A stretch of 64,000 bases of DNA from assembly GCF_050033475.1 (NCBI RefSeq), contig NZ_CP188320.1:62001-126000 (forward strand). Direction: 5' to 3'. Origin of the DNA: Cetobacterium sp050033475. GTDB lineage: Bacteria; Fusobacteriota; Fusobacteriia; Fusobacteriales; Fusobacteriaceae. The notes beneath the pieces were generated by a model. The model saw only the letters and a list, made by a program, of their open reading frames with translations, made no database searches and had not been told where the DNA came from. A program made the position numbers and the translations under genes. Each line of letters starts with the position of its first letter. Position 1 is the first letter of the stretch. Positions 32,738 to 40,991 of this stretch are shown here, piece by piece.

Positions 32738-33956
32738 CAGTTTTTTCTTGAGTTTCTTCTTTTTTTAATATTCTATCCATTATAACTGCACAGGAAGCAT
32801 CGCCTAAAATATTTGTAGATGTTCTCATCATATCCATAATTCTATCGATACCAAATACTAATGGTAAAGCAACAACAGGAACTCCTGCAGAAGCTAACAC
32901 AGCTACTACTAACAATGAAGGACCAGGAACTCCGGCAGTACCAACTGCTCCAAGAACAGAAGTTAAAATAATACCAATATATTGATGAAGTCCAATATGT
33001 ACATCAAACATTTGAGCAAAGAACATAGTAACAAGTCCATATAGCATAGCATTCCCATTCATATTTATTGTAGCTCCTAATGGTAAAATAAATGAAGCTG
33101 TGGAGTTTTCAACTCCTAATTTTTCACAACATTGAGTATTAGTTGGTAAAGTTGCCATGGAAGATGCAGTTGAAAATGCTAAAATTTGTGCAGGAGCTAA
33201 GGTCTTTATAAATTTTAAAGGACTTATTCCTGTAAATAATTTTACAAATCCAGGTAGCATTCCAAAATGGATTAGTCCTAAAGATAAAGTAAATACTCCA
33301 AATAATTTTAGAACTAAAACTAAAATATTAATACCAAAAAGTGCAATTGAATTTGCCATTAAACCAAAAACTCCAATGGGAGCTAAAATTAATATTTTTT
33401 CAATCATTTTAATTAAAACATCATTGATAGTTTCTAAAATATCAATAACAGGTTTTTGTTTTTTTTCTTCAAGCTTAGAAAGACAGATTCCTAAAAATAA
33501 AGAGAAAAATATAATTTGTAAAATATTTCCTTCGATTAATGATTTAAAAGGATTCGAAGGAATAATACTCATAATAGTTTGCCAAAAATCCATAGTTGTA
33601 TTTGCGGCACTATATGTATTTTCATTAACTAGTAAACTACTAGGAACTGTAATTCCAAATCCAGGTTTAAAAATTACACCTGCTCCAATTCCAATTACAA
33701 CAGAAATTGCAGAGGTAAATAAATAATAAGCTAAAGTTAAAAATCCAACTTTTCCTGCGGATTTAGTTTTTCCTAAGGAAACTGCTCCAAGAATAATATT
33801 AAAAAATACCAAAGGAACGATCAGCATAGTTATAAGTTTTAAGAAAATATCTCCAAGTGGAGCAAAAATACTAGCTTTATCTTGAAAAATAATTCCTGTT
33901 AGAACTCCTAAAATCATTGCAAGTAATATGGCTGTGCTACTGCTTAATTTTTTCAT
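32721..33956 (-). CDS. Dicarboxylate/amino acid:cation symporter (DAACS)
   Basis: The 411-residue membrane protein belongs to the GltP/DctA/GltT family, which imports glutamate, aspartate or C4-dicarboxylates with Na+ or H+. It shows SSMATLPTN (first re-entrant loop), ATINMNGNAMLYG (the family NMDGT-like Na+/substrate site, here NMNGN), AGVPGPS (second loop) and the C-terminal DRIMDMMRTSTNILGDA, where the substrate-binding Asp, Arg and Asn lie. The changed NMNGN may shift ion or substrate preference. It is monocistronic. Confidence 0.9.
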   Translation of the reverse strand: MKKLSSSTAILLAMILGVLTGIIFQDKASIFAPLGDIFLKLITMLIVPLVFFNIILGAVSLGKTKSAGKVGFLTLAYYLFTSAISVVIGIGAGVIFKPGFGITVPSSLLVNENTYSAANTTMDFWQTIMSIIPSNPFKSLIEGNILQIIFFSLFLGICLSKLEEKKQKPVIDILETINDVLIKMIEKILILAPIGVFGLMANSIALFGINILVLVLKLFGVFTLSLGLIHFGMLPGFVKLFTGISPLKFIKTLAPAQILAFSTASSMATLPTNTQCCEKLGVENSTASFILPLGATINMNGNAMLYGLVTMFFAQMFDVHIGLHQYIGIILTSVLGAVGTAGVPGPSLLVVAVLASAGVPVVALPLVFGIDRIMDMMRTSTNILGDASCAVIMDRILKKEETQEKTEPVLN

Positions 33957-34048
33957 AGTTACTCCTTTAAATTTTTACTTTTAAAAATTGTATCATAGAA
34001 ACTATGAAAAGTAAATTTTTATTTTTTTGATATTTGATTAAAATATTT

Positions 34049-34402
34049 TCATATATTATTTTCAGGAGTATTAAATTTAACTCCACCGGATAGAACATGT
34101 AGGATCATTAAAGAAGCAATATATTCTTCTACAAGGGAAGAAACAAGAGTACTATAATCTTTAGCGGTTATATAAAGAACAGAATCCTTATCCATAATTA
34201 CCATTTCATTATTACTTTTAATAGAGGCATATGAATCAAATTCTTCTACATATTCACCATCGGACAATTGATCTGGTTGAAAATTTCCAATTTTATATGT
34301 GGCTTCAAAGCCCAATTCATTTAAATTTCCAGTTTTTAACTCATTAGAAAAGGATGAATTAAAAAAAGACAGAAAAATAATACAAAGAAAAATTTTTTTC
34401 AT
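34049..34402 (-). CDS. Hypothetical exported protein
   Basis: The 117-residue product starts at the ATG ending at 34402, with GGAGG upstream, giving a clear Sec signal (MKKIFLCIIF... to FSN). The mature chain is acidic, with EYVEEFDSYASIKSNNE and a hydrophobic segment near the end (SLMILHVLSGG). I do not recognise the family. It lies alone, divergent from the short HTH regulator gene, so control by that regulator is possible but not shown. Confidence 0.6.
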   Translation of the reverse strand: MKKIFLCIIFLSFFNSSFSNELKTGNLNELGFEATYKIGNFQPDQLSDGEYVEEFDSYASIKSNNEMVIMDKDSVLYITAKDYSTLVSSLVEEYIASLMILHVLSGGVKFNTPENNI

Positions 34403-34533
34403 AGATAATTTCGCCTCCAAAAAAATTTATTATAAAAAAATATACGGCGAAAAATTAAAATACCTGTCTAGAATTTGCAAAAAAATATTAAATTGATATA
34501 TAATGAAAGATATTAACTTTGGGGAGAAGTAAA

Positions 34534-35127
34534 ATGATTAACGAAATACAAACAAAAATAATGGAATTATTAGTAGAAAAAAAATATTCAGTAGAGGGAT
34601 TAGCTGAAGAATTATTATGTAGTAAAAGAAATATTTATAAAAATTTAAAATTAATTGAAGAAATTTTAGAAAAAGATTTAGCTATTAATTTAATAAAAGA
34701 AAAAAGTAATTATTATATAGAAGAAAAATTTAAAAAAAATATTATTGAATATATTGAAAGAAATGGAGATTTAAATTCAAAGGAAAGACAATATTATTTA
34801 TTATTTAAATTACTTTTGGAAAAAAAATTTAATTTAGAAAAAGAAAGAAAATTTTTAGATATTTCTAGAACAACAGCAAATAGTGATATGAAAAATTTAA
34901 AAGAAATGTTAGATAAATATAATTTAAAAGTTTTAAGTAATAGAAGTTGCGGAATATATGTGGTAGGAAATGAAAAGGATAAATTTAAGATTTTAATAGA
35001 AATTATAGAAATAATTTTTAAAGAAAAATATTATATAAAAAAAATAATTAAAAATTATTTAGAAGAAATTCCTGAATTAATTAATATAAAATTTTTAAAT
35101 AAAAATGAAACTGCTGCTTTATATTAA
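34534..35127 (+). CDS. Short HTH regulator resembling the N-terminus of BglG/Mga/PRD-type activators
   Basis: The 197-residue protein has two helix-turn-helix stretches: SVEGLAEELLCSKRNIYKNLKLIEEIL (residues ~16-42) and a second near KERKFLDISRTTANSDMKNLKEML, then VLSNRSCGIYVVGNEKDKF, the wing and linker seen before the PRD domains of MtlR/LicR-type regulators. The PRD and EIIA modules are missing: the chain ends ~50 residues later. It may be a truncated regulator or a small stand-alone one. The stop lies in a perfect terminator hairpin, which argues for a settled gene end. ATG 34534 with GGGGAG is preferred over an upstream TTG. Confidence 0.65.
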   Translation: MINEIQTKIMELLVEKKYSVEGLAEELLCSKRNIYKNLKLIEEILEKDLAINLIKEKSNYYIEEKFKKNIIEYIERNGDLNSKERQYYLLFKLLLEKKFNLEKERKFLDISRTTANSDMKNLKEMLDKYNLKVLSNRSCGIYVVGNEKDKFKILIEIIEIIFKEKYYIKKIIKNYLEEIPELINIKFLNKNETAALY

Positions 35128-35138
35128 ACAGCAGTTTC
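35107..35138. terminator. Bidirectional terminator overlapping the end of the HTH gene
   Basis: GAAACTGCTG and CAGCAGTTTC enclose a 12-nt loop that includes the TAA. It serves the convergent aconitase-like gene as well. Confidence 0.8.
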
Positions 35139-35143
35139 AAATA

Positions 35144-37351
35144 TTATTTGGTATTTTTATAATAATTAATTAAACATCCATCTAAAAGAATTTTACGTTC
35201 ACTGGAAGTTAAATCTCCTAAAGAAAGATTTATTGGTTCTAAATTATTATTTAAAACATAAGCTTCTATGGAAGAAGTAGGGTTTTCTAAATGATTTTTT
35301 ATATTTTTAATAAAAATATAGGAATCTTCAGAAAAGTTTATATTTTCATCTGTTATGAAGGGAAGAATACCCCAATTTATAAGATTTGAACGATAACGTT
35401 TAGTTGCATATTCCTTAGCAATATTAGCCCATCCACCAAGAACTTTTTGACAAGAAGCGGCTTGTTCTCTAGCAGAACCATCTCCAGGTTTATTGGCATA
35501 TATTGTACTTCCAATAGAAATATTTTCTATGGAGATATTTTCTAAATTAGAAATAGTAGAAAGTTTTTTAATTAGAGAATCTAAAGGATGATTTTCCAAT
35601 TTTGAAATTTCTTTTGCTTTCTCAACATAGGTTGGAACTCTACGTGATAAAGTAAATTCTGATAATTTTATTGGATTTGAACGATATGAAGATGTTTCTC
35701 CAGATGGAATTAGTTCATCTGTTGTAGTTACAGGGTCATCTATGAAAGCAGCAACTTTAACAAGTAAATGATCTTTTAAAGGAGAAAAAGTTGGCCAGTC
35801 TAAAATATTAGGACCGTACTTCAATTCATTTTCAGTTTCTATTTCTTCAAATCCTTGAAAAACTCTATTTTTATAAACAGTATCATCAAATTCATAAGTT
35901 GGTTTTGTAAACTCTATATCTAAATCTGTTGCAGGAGTTAAAATACCACCATTTATAGCTGTAGCTGCAATAGAACGAGCATCCATTAGAGCAACCATGG
36001 ATATTTGTCCATCTCCAGGTTTAGATCCTTCTCTATTAGGGAAATTTCTTGTTGTGTGACGTAAACTAAGTTGTCCATTGGCAGGAGTATCTCCAGCTCC
36101 AAAACAAGGTCCACAAAAAGCACTTCTCATAATAGCACCAGAATTCATAATTTTACTTGTAGACAAATTTTTATTTAATTGAATATATGTTGGCTGGCTT
36201 GAAGGATAAACACTTAATGAAAAATCAAAACCAATATTTTTATTATTTAAAATATCTGCAACATCAATTATATTATCAAAAGTTCCCCCAGCACATCCAG
36301 CTATAATTCCCTGTTCAGCAACTAATTTTCCATTTTTTATTTTACTTTTTAAATCTATTTTTAATCCTTGCTTTAAAGCATTTTCTTCCACTTCTGTTAA
36401 AATAGCTTCTAAATTATTATTTAATTCTTTAATTGAATAAACATTACTTGGATGGAAAGGAAGAGCAATCATTGATTCTATTTTATCTAAATCAATTTCA
36501 ATCATTCCATCATAGTAAGCGATATGTTGAGGTCTTAATTCTTTAAATTCATGTCCTCTTTTATGGATTTCAAGATAGTCTTTTACTTTATTATCTGTAG
36601 CCCATACAGAACTTAAACAAGTTGTTTCAGTGGTCATGACATCGATACCATTTCTAAATTCAACAGATAGATTATTTATTCCTTCACCTATGAATTCAAT
36701 AATTTTATTTTTTACATAACCATTTTTGAAAACTTCTTTAATTAAAGTTAAAGCTATATCTTGAGGACCGATTCCTTTTTTTGGAGTTCCTTTTAAATAA
36801 ACAGCAACTACTTCTGGATATTTTATATCATAAGTTTTATTAAGAAGTTGTTTTACAAGTTCTCCTCCACCTTCTCCAATAGCAATTGTACCTAAAGCTC
36901 CATATCTTGTATGACTGTCAGAACCTAAGATCATTTTACCGCAACCAGCCATATTTTCTCTCATATATTGATGAATAACAGCTTGATGAGGTGGAACATA
37001 AATTCCGCCATATTTTTTAGCTGCAGAAAGTCCAAACATATGATCATCTTCATTGATAGTTCCACCAACAGCACAAAGACTATTATGGCAATTTGTCAAA
37101 ACATATGGAATTGGAAATTTTTTTAAACCACTTGCTTTAGCAGTTTGAACAATACCAACATATGTAATATCATGTGATGTTAAAGCATCAAATTTTAAAT
37201 TTAAAGATTCCATATTATCAGAAATATTATGGTTTTTAAGAATGGAATAGGCTATAGTTCCTTTTCTACCTTCCATTATATCTAAATTATAATCAGTGGA
37301 TATATTTTTATTATTAATTAAAAAAGCACCATTATTATATATTTTTATCAT
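35144..37351 (-). CDS. Aconitase-superfamily hydratase (YbhJ-like)
   Basis: The 735-residue protein belongs to the aconitase superfamily and resembles YbhJ-type hydratases in length and order. Cluster ligands are expected at Cys in IIAGCAGGT and RSAFCGPCFGAG. Other segments are GSDSHTRYGALGTIAIGEGG and GDGSAREQAA, which in aconitases hold substrate and the swivelling domain. It should hydrate or dehydrate a tricarboxylate. The start is the ATG ending at 37351 with GGGGGAG. It diverges from a CitMHS transporter gene, with a palindromic operator before each start, so both probably serve one carboxylate. Confidence 0.83.
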   Translation of the reverse strand: MIKIYNNGAFLINNKNISTDYNLDIMEGRKGTIAYSILKNHNISDNMESLNLKFDALTSHDITYVGIVQTAKASGLKKFPIPYVLTNCHNSLCAVGGTINEDDHMFGLSAAKKYGGIYVPPHQAVIHQYMRENMAGCGKMILGSDSHTRYGALGTIAIGEGGGELVKQLLNKTYDIKYPEVVAVYLKGTPKKGIGPQDIALTLIKEVFKNGYVKNKIIEFIGEGINNLSVEFRNGIDVMTTETTCLSSVWATDNKVKDYLEIHKRGHEFKELRPQHIAYYDGMIEIDLDKIESMIALPFHPSNVYSIKELNNNLEAILTEVEENALKQGLKIDLKSKIKNGKLVAEQGIIAGCAGGTFDNIIDVADILNNKNIGFDFSLSVYPSSQPTYIQLNKNLSTSKIMNSGAIMRSAFCGPCFGAGDTPANGQLSLRHTTRNFPNREGSKPGDGQISMVALMDARSIAATAINGGILTPATDLDIEFTKPTYEFDDTVYKNRVFQGFEEIETENELKYGPNILDWPTFSPLKDHLLVKVAAFIDDPVTTTDELIPSGETSSYRSNPIKLSEFTLSRRVPTYVEKAKEISKLENHPLDSLIKKLSTISNLENISIENISIGSTIYANKPGDGSAREQAASCQKVLGGWANIAKEYATKRYRSNLINWGILPFITDENINFSEDSYIFIKNIKNHLENPTSSIEAYVLNNNLEPINLSLGDLTSSERKILLDGCLINYYKNTK

Positions 37352-37369
37352 AAGGCTCTCCCCCTTTAA

Positions 37370-37383
37370 AATTGTATACAATT
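37370..37383. promoter_or_regulatory. Candidate GntR operator, perfect palindrome
   Basis: AATTGTATACAATT is a perfect 14-bp palindrome 19 bases before the hydratase start. It resembles operators of FCD-type GntR regulators, and such a regulator gene is two genes away. Confidence 0.6.
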
Positions 37384-37519
37384 ATTTTTTACTATATTTT
37401 TATATTAAAGTCAAATTATTTTTTATAAAATTATGTTCTTATTTAGAATATTTTATATTGTAAAAAAACTATTTGACTATTTTAAAAGTATAAAATATAA
37501 TCATAATGAATTTAAAAAT

Positions 37520-37533
37520 ATATGTGTACAATT
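37520..37533. promoter_or_regulatory. Second candidate GntR operator, imperfect
   Basis: ATATGTGTACAATT matches 11 of 14 positions of the site at 37370 and lies 26 bases before the CitMHS start. Confidence 0.5.
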
Positions 37534-37558
37534 ATATAAAATTGGGAGGGATTTAATT

Positions 37559-38860
37559 ATGATCTTAGGTTTAGCAGGTTTTTTAATGTTATTTCTTATG
37601 ATGTGGTTATTATTTAAATCAAAAACAATACCACTGGTAGTTTTTATAACAGTTCCTGTACTTGTAGCATTTTTAGCAGGTTTTTCAATTCCAGAAGTTG
37701 TAAAATTTATTGAAAAGGGAATAGGAAAAACTAGTAAAATGGCTATATTATTTATTTTTTCTGTTACTTATTTTGGGATTATGTCTGATGCAGGAATGTT
37801 TGATGGAATAGTTGATAAGTTAGTAAAAAAAGCAGGAACTAATGTTATAGGAATAGCAGTTGTTACAGCTTTAATTGCAATATTTTCCCACTTAGATGGT
37901 GCTACAGTGACGACAGTTTTAGTAACAGTACCAGCTTTATTACCATTATATAGAAAATTAAATATAAGACCTCAATTGCTATTATTAATAGTTGGAGCTG
38001 GAATGGGAGTAATGAATTTACTACCTTGGGGAGGACCAGTTGCTAGAGCAGCAGCAGTTTTAGGAATGGATCCAAATGAGTTATGGCGTTATATGATACC
38101 AATTCAAATTTTAGGAGTATTTACAACAATTGGATTAGCTGTTATTTGTGCAATGAGAGAAATAAAATATCATAATGCAGGAAAAATTCAAGAAAATGAA
38201 GAAATTAGTATAAATGAGAAGAAAGAAAATAAAGGAATAGATTTAAAAAGACCAAAATTAACAATATTTAATTTAATTCTAACAGGGGTAGTGTTATTTA
38301 CTCTTTTATTGGATAAGTTTCCAACTTATTTTGTATTTATGATGGGGTGTTCAATTGCTTTAATAGTAAATTATCCAAATCCAAAGGATCAAAAAAATAG
38401 AATAAAAGCTCATGCACCGGCAGCTGTAGATGTGGCATCTGTTATGCTTGGAGCAGGAATTATGGTTGGAGTTCTTAGTAATAGTGGGATGCTAGAATCT
38501 ATGACGATACCATTATTAAAAATAATACCAGGATTTATAGCAACTAAATTACATTTTGTTATGGGAATTTTATCATTACCACTGGGGTTAATTTTAGGAA
38601 CAGATTCTTATTTCTATGGATTAATGCCATTGGCTATAGAAGTTGGAAAAAATTATGAAATAGCACCACTTACAATGGCTATTGCAATGTCTATTGGAAA
38701 AAATTTATCTTTATTTATAAGTCCTTTAGTGCCAGCTACGTTCTTAGGAATAGGATTAGTAAATATTGAACTTAAGGATCATATTAAATATTCTTTTGGA
38801 GGATTATTTGCAGTTTCCTTATTAATGTTAGCTTTTTCAAGTTTCATTGAAATGATATAA
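37559..38860 (+). CDS. CitMHS-family citrate/tricarboxylate transporter
   Basis: The 433-residue membrane protein matches CitMHS (divalent metal-citrate:H+ symporter) transporters: MILGLAGFLMLFLMMWLLF at the start, SHLDGATVTTVLVTVPALLPL, GVMNLLPWGGPVARAAAVLG, and LILGTDSYFYGLMP near the end. It starts at ATG 37559 with GGGAGGG; upstream in-frame starts precede the operator and lack a ribosome site. It is followed by the GntR regulator gene and diverges from an aconitase-like hydratase gene, giving a small carboxylate use locus. Confidence 0.87.
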   Translation: MILGLAGFLMLFLMMWLLFKSKTIPLVVFITVPVLVAFLAGFSIPEVVKFIEKGIGKTSKMAILFIFSVTYFGIMSDAGMFDGIVDKLVKKAGTNVIGIAVVTALIAIFSHLDGATVTTVLVTVPALLPLYRKLNIRPQLLLLIVGAGMGVMNLLPWGGPVARAAAVLGMDPNELWRYMIPIQILGVFTTIGLAVICAMREIKYHNAGKIQENEEISINEKKENKGIDLKRPKLTIFNLILTGVVLFTLLLDKFPTYFVFMMGCSIALIVNYPNPKDQKNRIKAHAPAAVDVASVMLGAGIMVGVLSNSGMLESMTIPLLKIIPGFIATKLHFVMGILSLPLGLILGTDSYFYGLMPLAIEVGKNYEIAPLTMAIAMSIGKNLSLFISPLVPATFLGIGLVNIELKDHIKYSFGGLFAVSLLMLAFSSFIEMI

Positions 38861-38924
38861 AAAACTTCAAAAAAAATAAAATAGATATTATACTTATATT
38901 AAATTGGAATATAGGGAGAGTATT

Positions 38925-39581
38925 ATGAGAACTAATGTGAGTAATAATATTTATAATATGATAAAAAATGATATATTAATAGGAGAATTAAACTTCGGAG
39001 ATAAAATAATTGAAATTGATTATTCAAATAAATATAATATAAGTCGAACTCCATTGAGAGAAGCTATTAAACAATTGGAAATAGAAGGAATTATAGAGAG
39101 ATTACCTAATGGAAGATTGAGAATAATGGAAATTTCAGAAGAAAAAATAAATGAAATTTTTGAAATTAGAATAGCTTTAGAAAAATTATTATTTAAATCT
39201 ATTATAGAAAATAATTATTCAATACAAGAAATATCGGAAAATTTAGCAATGACTAAATATCATTTGGATTTTGAAAATTGGGATGCTGCAAGAAAATTAT
39301 TTTTTCAATTTAATGATATTTTATATAGAACATCAAATTTAGAATTTACTGTAAAAATATTGAAACATTATGATTTTATAATTTCTAAATTAAAAAGAAA
39401 TGCTTTGCAAAATATTGAAAGAATAAAAGAGGCATATGAGGAGCACTTAGATTTATATGAATCTTTAAAAAATAAAAATATAGAAAAAATAGAAAGTATA
39501 AATAAACTACATTTGAATAATGCTAGGAAAATAATCTTAGATTATTTCAAAAAAAGAAAAGAACAATCGGAAGCCCTATAG
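38925..39581 (+). CDS. GntR-family transcriptional regulator with FCD domain
   Basis: The 218-residue protein has an N-terminal winged helix (KIIEIDYSNKYNISRTPLREAIKQLEIEGIIERLP), the classic GntR signature, and an all-helical C-terminal FCD-like ligand domain. FCD regulators of the FadR group sense carboxylates and often repress the neighbouring genes. The ATG at 38925 follows GGGAG. It is 64 bases after the transporter gene, which suggests control of the divergent hydratase and transporter genes at the two palindromes. Confidence 0.87.
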   Translation: MRTNVSNNIYNMIKNDILIGELNFGDKIIEIDYSNKYNISRTPLREAIKQLEIEGIIERLPNGRLRIMEISEEKINEIFEIRIALEKLLFKSIIENNYSIQEISENLAMTKYHLDFENWDAARKLFFQFNDILYRTSNLEFTVKILKHYDFIISKLKRNALQNIERIKEAYEEHLDLYESLKNKNIEKIESINKLHLNNARKIILDYFKKRKEQSEAL

Positions 39582-39600
39582 GGCTGGATTGTTCTTTTTT
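39557..39600. terminator. Bidirectional terminator overlapping gntR and brnQ ends
   Basis: AAAAGAACAATC and GATTGTTCTTTT flank an inner GCCCTATAGGGC hairpin. The stop codons of both convergent genes lie inside and the genes overlap by six bases. Confidence 0.85.
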
Positions 39601-40832
39601 ATTGGCTTAATAGTATTTCCTATAAAGAAACCTATAATGGCTGGTAAAATCCATGGAAAACCTGAAGCTGCAAGGGGAATAAAAGATAAATTAATTTTTA
39701 AAGCTTCAGCAATACTTATTATTAAAGTAATTCCAACAACAGCTTTATAAGCATTGGTATTTTCTATATTAAAAATATTTAGAAGTATTAAAACAATTGT
39801 TACTGGATATAAAATAACTAGAACAGGAACAGCTAGAGATATAATTGCATCTAAGCCGAATACTGCTAATACCCCTGAAAAAGTACATGTTAATATGGCA
39901 ATATTTTTATAGGATAAAGAAGTTATTTTAGAGAACCAATCACTTACAAGGGCAGTTAATCCAACAGATGTTGTCAAACATGCAGCAGCAACACAAATTC
40001 CAAAGGCAATTTTTCCACTTTTTCCAAGGGTTAATTCAGCAATTGTTAAGGCGGTTTGTGCAGTGGATAAATCTTTTAAAGAACTAATTTGAGATCCTAG
40101 AAAAATTAGACTGAAATAAATTAATCCTAAACCAATTGCAGCAATAATTCCCGCACCAACTAAAAATAATTTTTGATCCTTAGAATTTTTAATACCTTTT
40201 CCTTCTAATCCTTTTATAATTACAACGCCAAATAGAACAGAAGCTAAGGCATCCATAGTTTGGTATCCATTGATAAATCCATAGGAAAAAATGTTTTCTG
40301 TAATTGATGGATTTTCTGGAATTCCAATTGGGTTTATAATTCCAAATAAAGTTATTAAAAATAAGATAAATAAAATAATAGGTGTTAAAAATTTTCCTAA
40401 AATATCTGTAACTTTAGATTCTTTTAAAACTAATAATAGAGTTAAACCGAAAAAAATAATTGATGAAATAATTCCTGAGATAAATGGATTAGATTGAGAG
40501 ATAAATGGTAATACTCCCATTTCAAAAGTAGTAGATCCTGTTCTAGGAATTGCAAATAATGGACCAATTACTAAAATAAGAGTTGTTAAATAAATTTTAT
40601 TAAATTTAAAAGATACTTTGCTAGCAAATTCATCAAGACTTCCCCCTTTGGTAAATGCTAAGATTCCTAAAAGAGGCAAACCAACTCCAGTAAGAAAAAA
40701 TCCTATTCCAGCGGTAAACCAATTTGTTCCAACTGTAACTCCTAAAGATGGTGGAAATAATAAGTTACCAGCTCCAAAAAACATGGCAAATAATGCAAAC
40801 CCTAAAACTAACATTTCTTTTTTTCTATTCAT
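39576..40832 (-). CDS. brnQ: Branched-chain amino acid:cation symporter (LIVCS)
   Basis: The 418-residue membrane protein matches BrnQ, which imports Leu, Ile and Val with Na+ or H+. The N-terminal ALFAMFFGAGNLLFPPSLG, the GPLFAIPRTGSTTFEMG segment and the TSVGLTALVSDWFS region are characteristic. About 12 membrane helices are expected. GGGAGGG stands before the ATG that ends at 40832. It is monocistronic, with a long AT-rich upstream region. Confidence 0.92.
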   Translation of the reverse strand: MNRKKEMLVLGFALFAMFFGAGNLLFPPSLGVTVGTNWFTAGIGFFLTGVGLPLLGILAFTKGGSLDEFASKVSFKFNKIYLTTLILVIGPLFAIPRTGSTTFEMGVLPFISQSNPFISGIISSIIFFGLTLLLVLKESKVTDILGKFLTPIILFILFLITLFGIINPIGIPENPSITENIFSYGFINGYQTMDALASVLFGVVIIKGLEGKGIKNSKDQKLFLVGAGIIAAIGLGLIYFSLIFLGSQISSLKDLSTAQTALTIAELTLGKSGKIAFGICVAAACLTTSVGLTALVSDWFSKITSLSYKNIAILTCTFSGVLAVFGLDAIISLAVPVLVILYPVTIVLILLNIFNIENTNAYKAVVGITLIISIAEALKINLSFIPLAASGFPWILPAIIGFFIGNTIKPIKKNNPAL

Positions 40833-40963
40833 AAATTTCCCTCCCATGAAATAAAATTATAGAATAAAATTTTTAATTTCGGGAATGTTAACATTTTTTT
40901 TTAATAAATACAAGCAATAATTTCAAGAATTAGTATTGTCTAGAATTTTATAGACAAAAATAC

Positions 40964-40991
40964 TAAAAAAAAGGTACTCCTAAAGAGTACC
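40964..40991 (-). terminator. Intrinsic terminator after the AraC-type regulator gene
   Basis: GGTACTC and GAGTACC pair around a 5-nt loop; on the minus strand a run of eight T follows. Confidence 0.75.

Noticed and set aside
34299..34496. Plus-strand ORF overlapping the small exported protein gene
   Set aside because: It lacks a ribosome site and covers the promoter region of the HTH gene; the minus-strand frame has a signal peptide and GGAGG.
37559..37600. Longer N-terminus of the CitMHS transporter starting at 37433
   Set aside because: It would add 42 mostly polar residues across the operator, and GGGAGGG lies just before ATG 37559.
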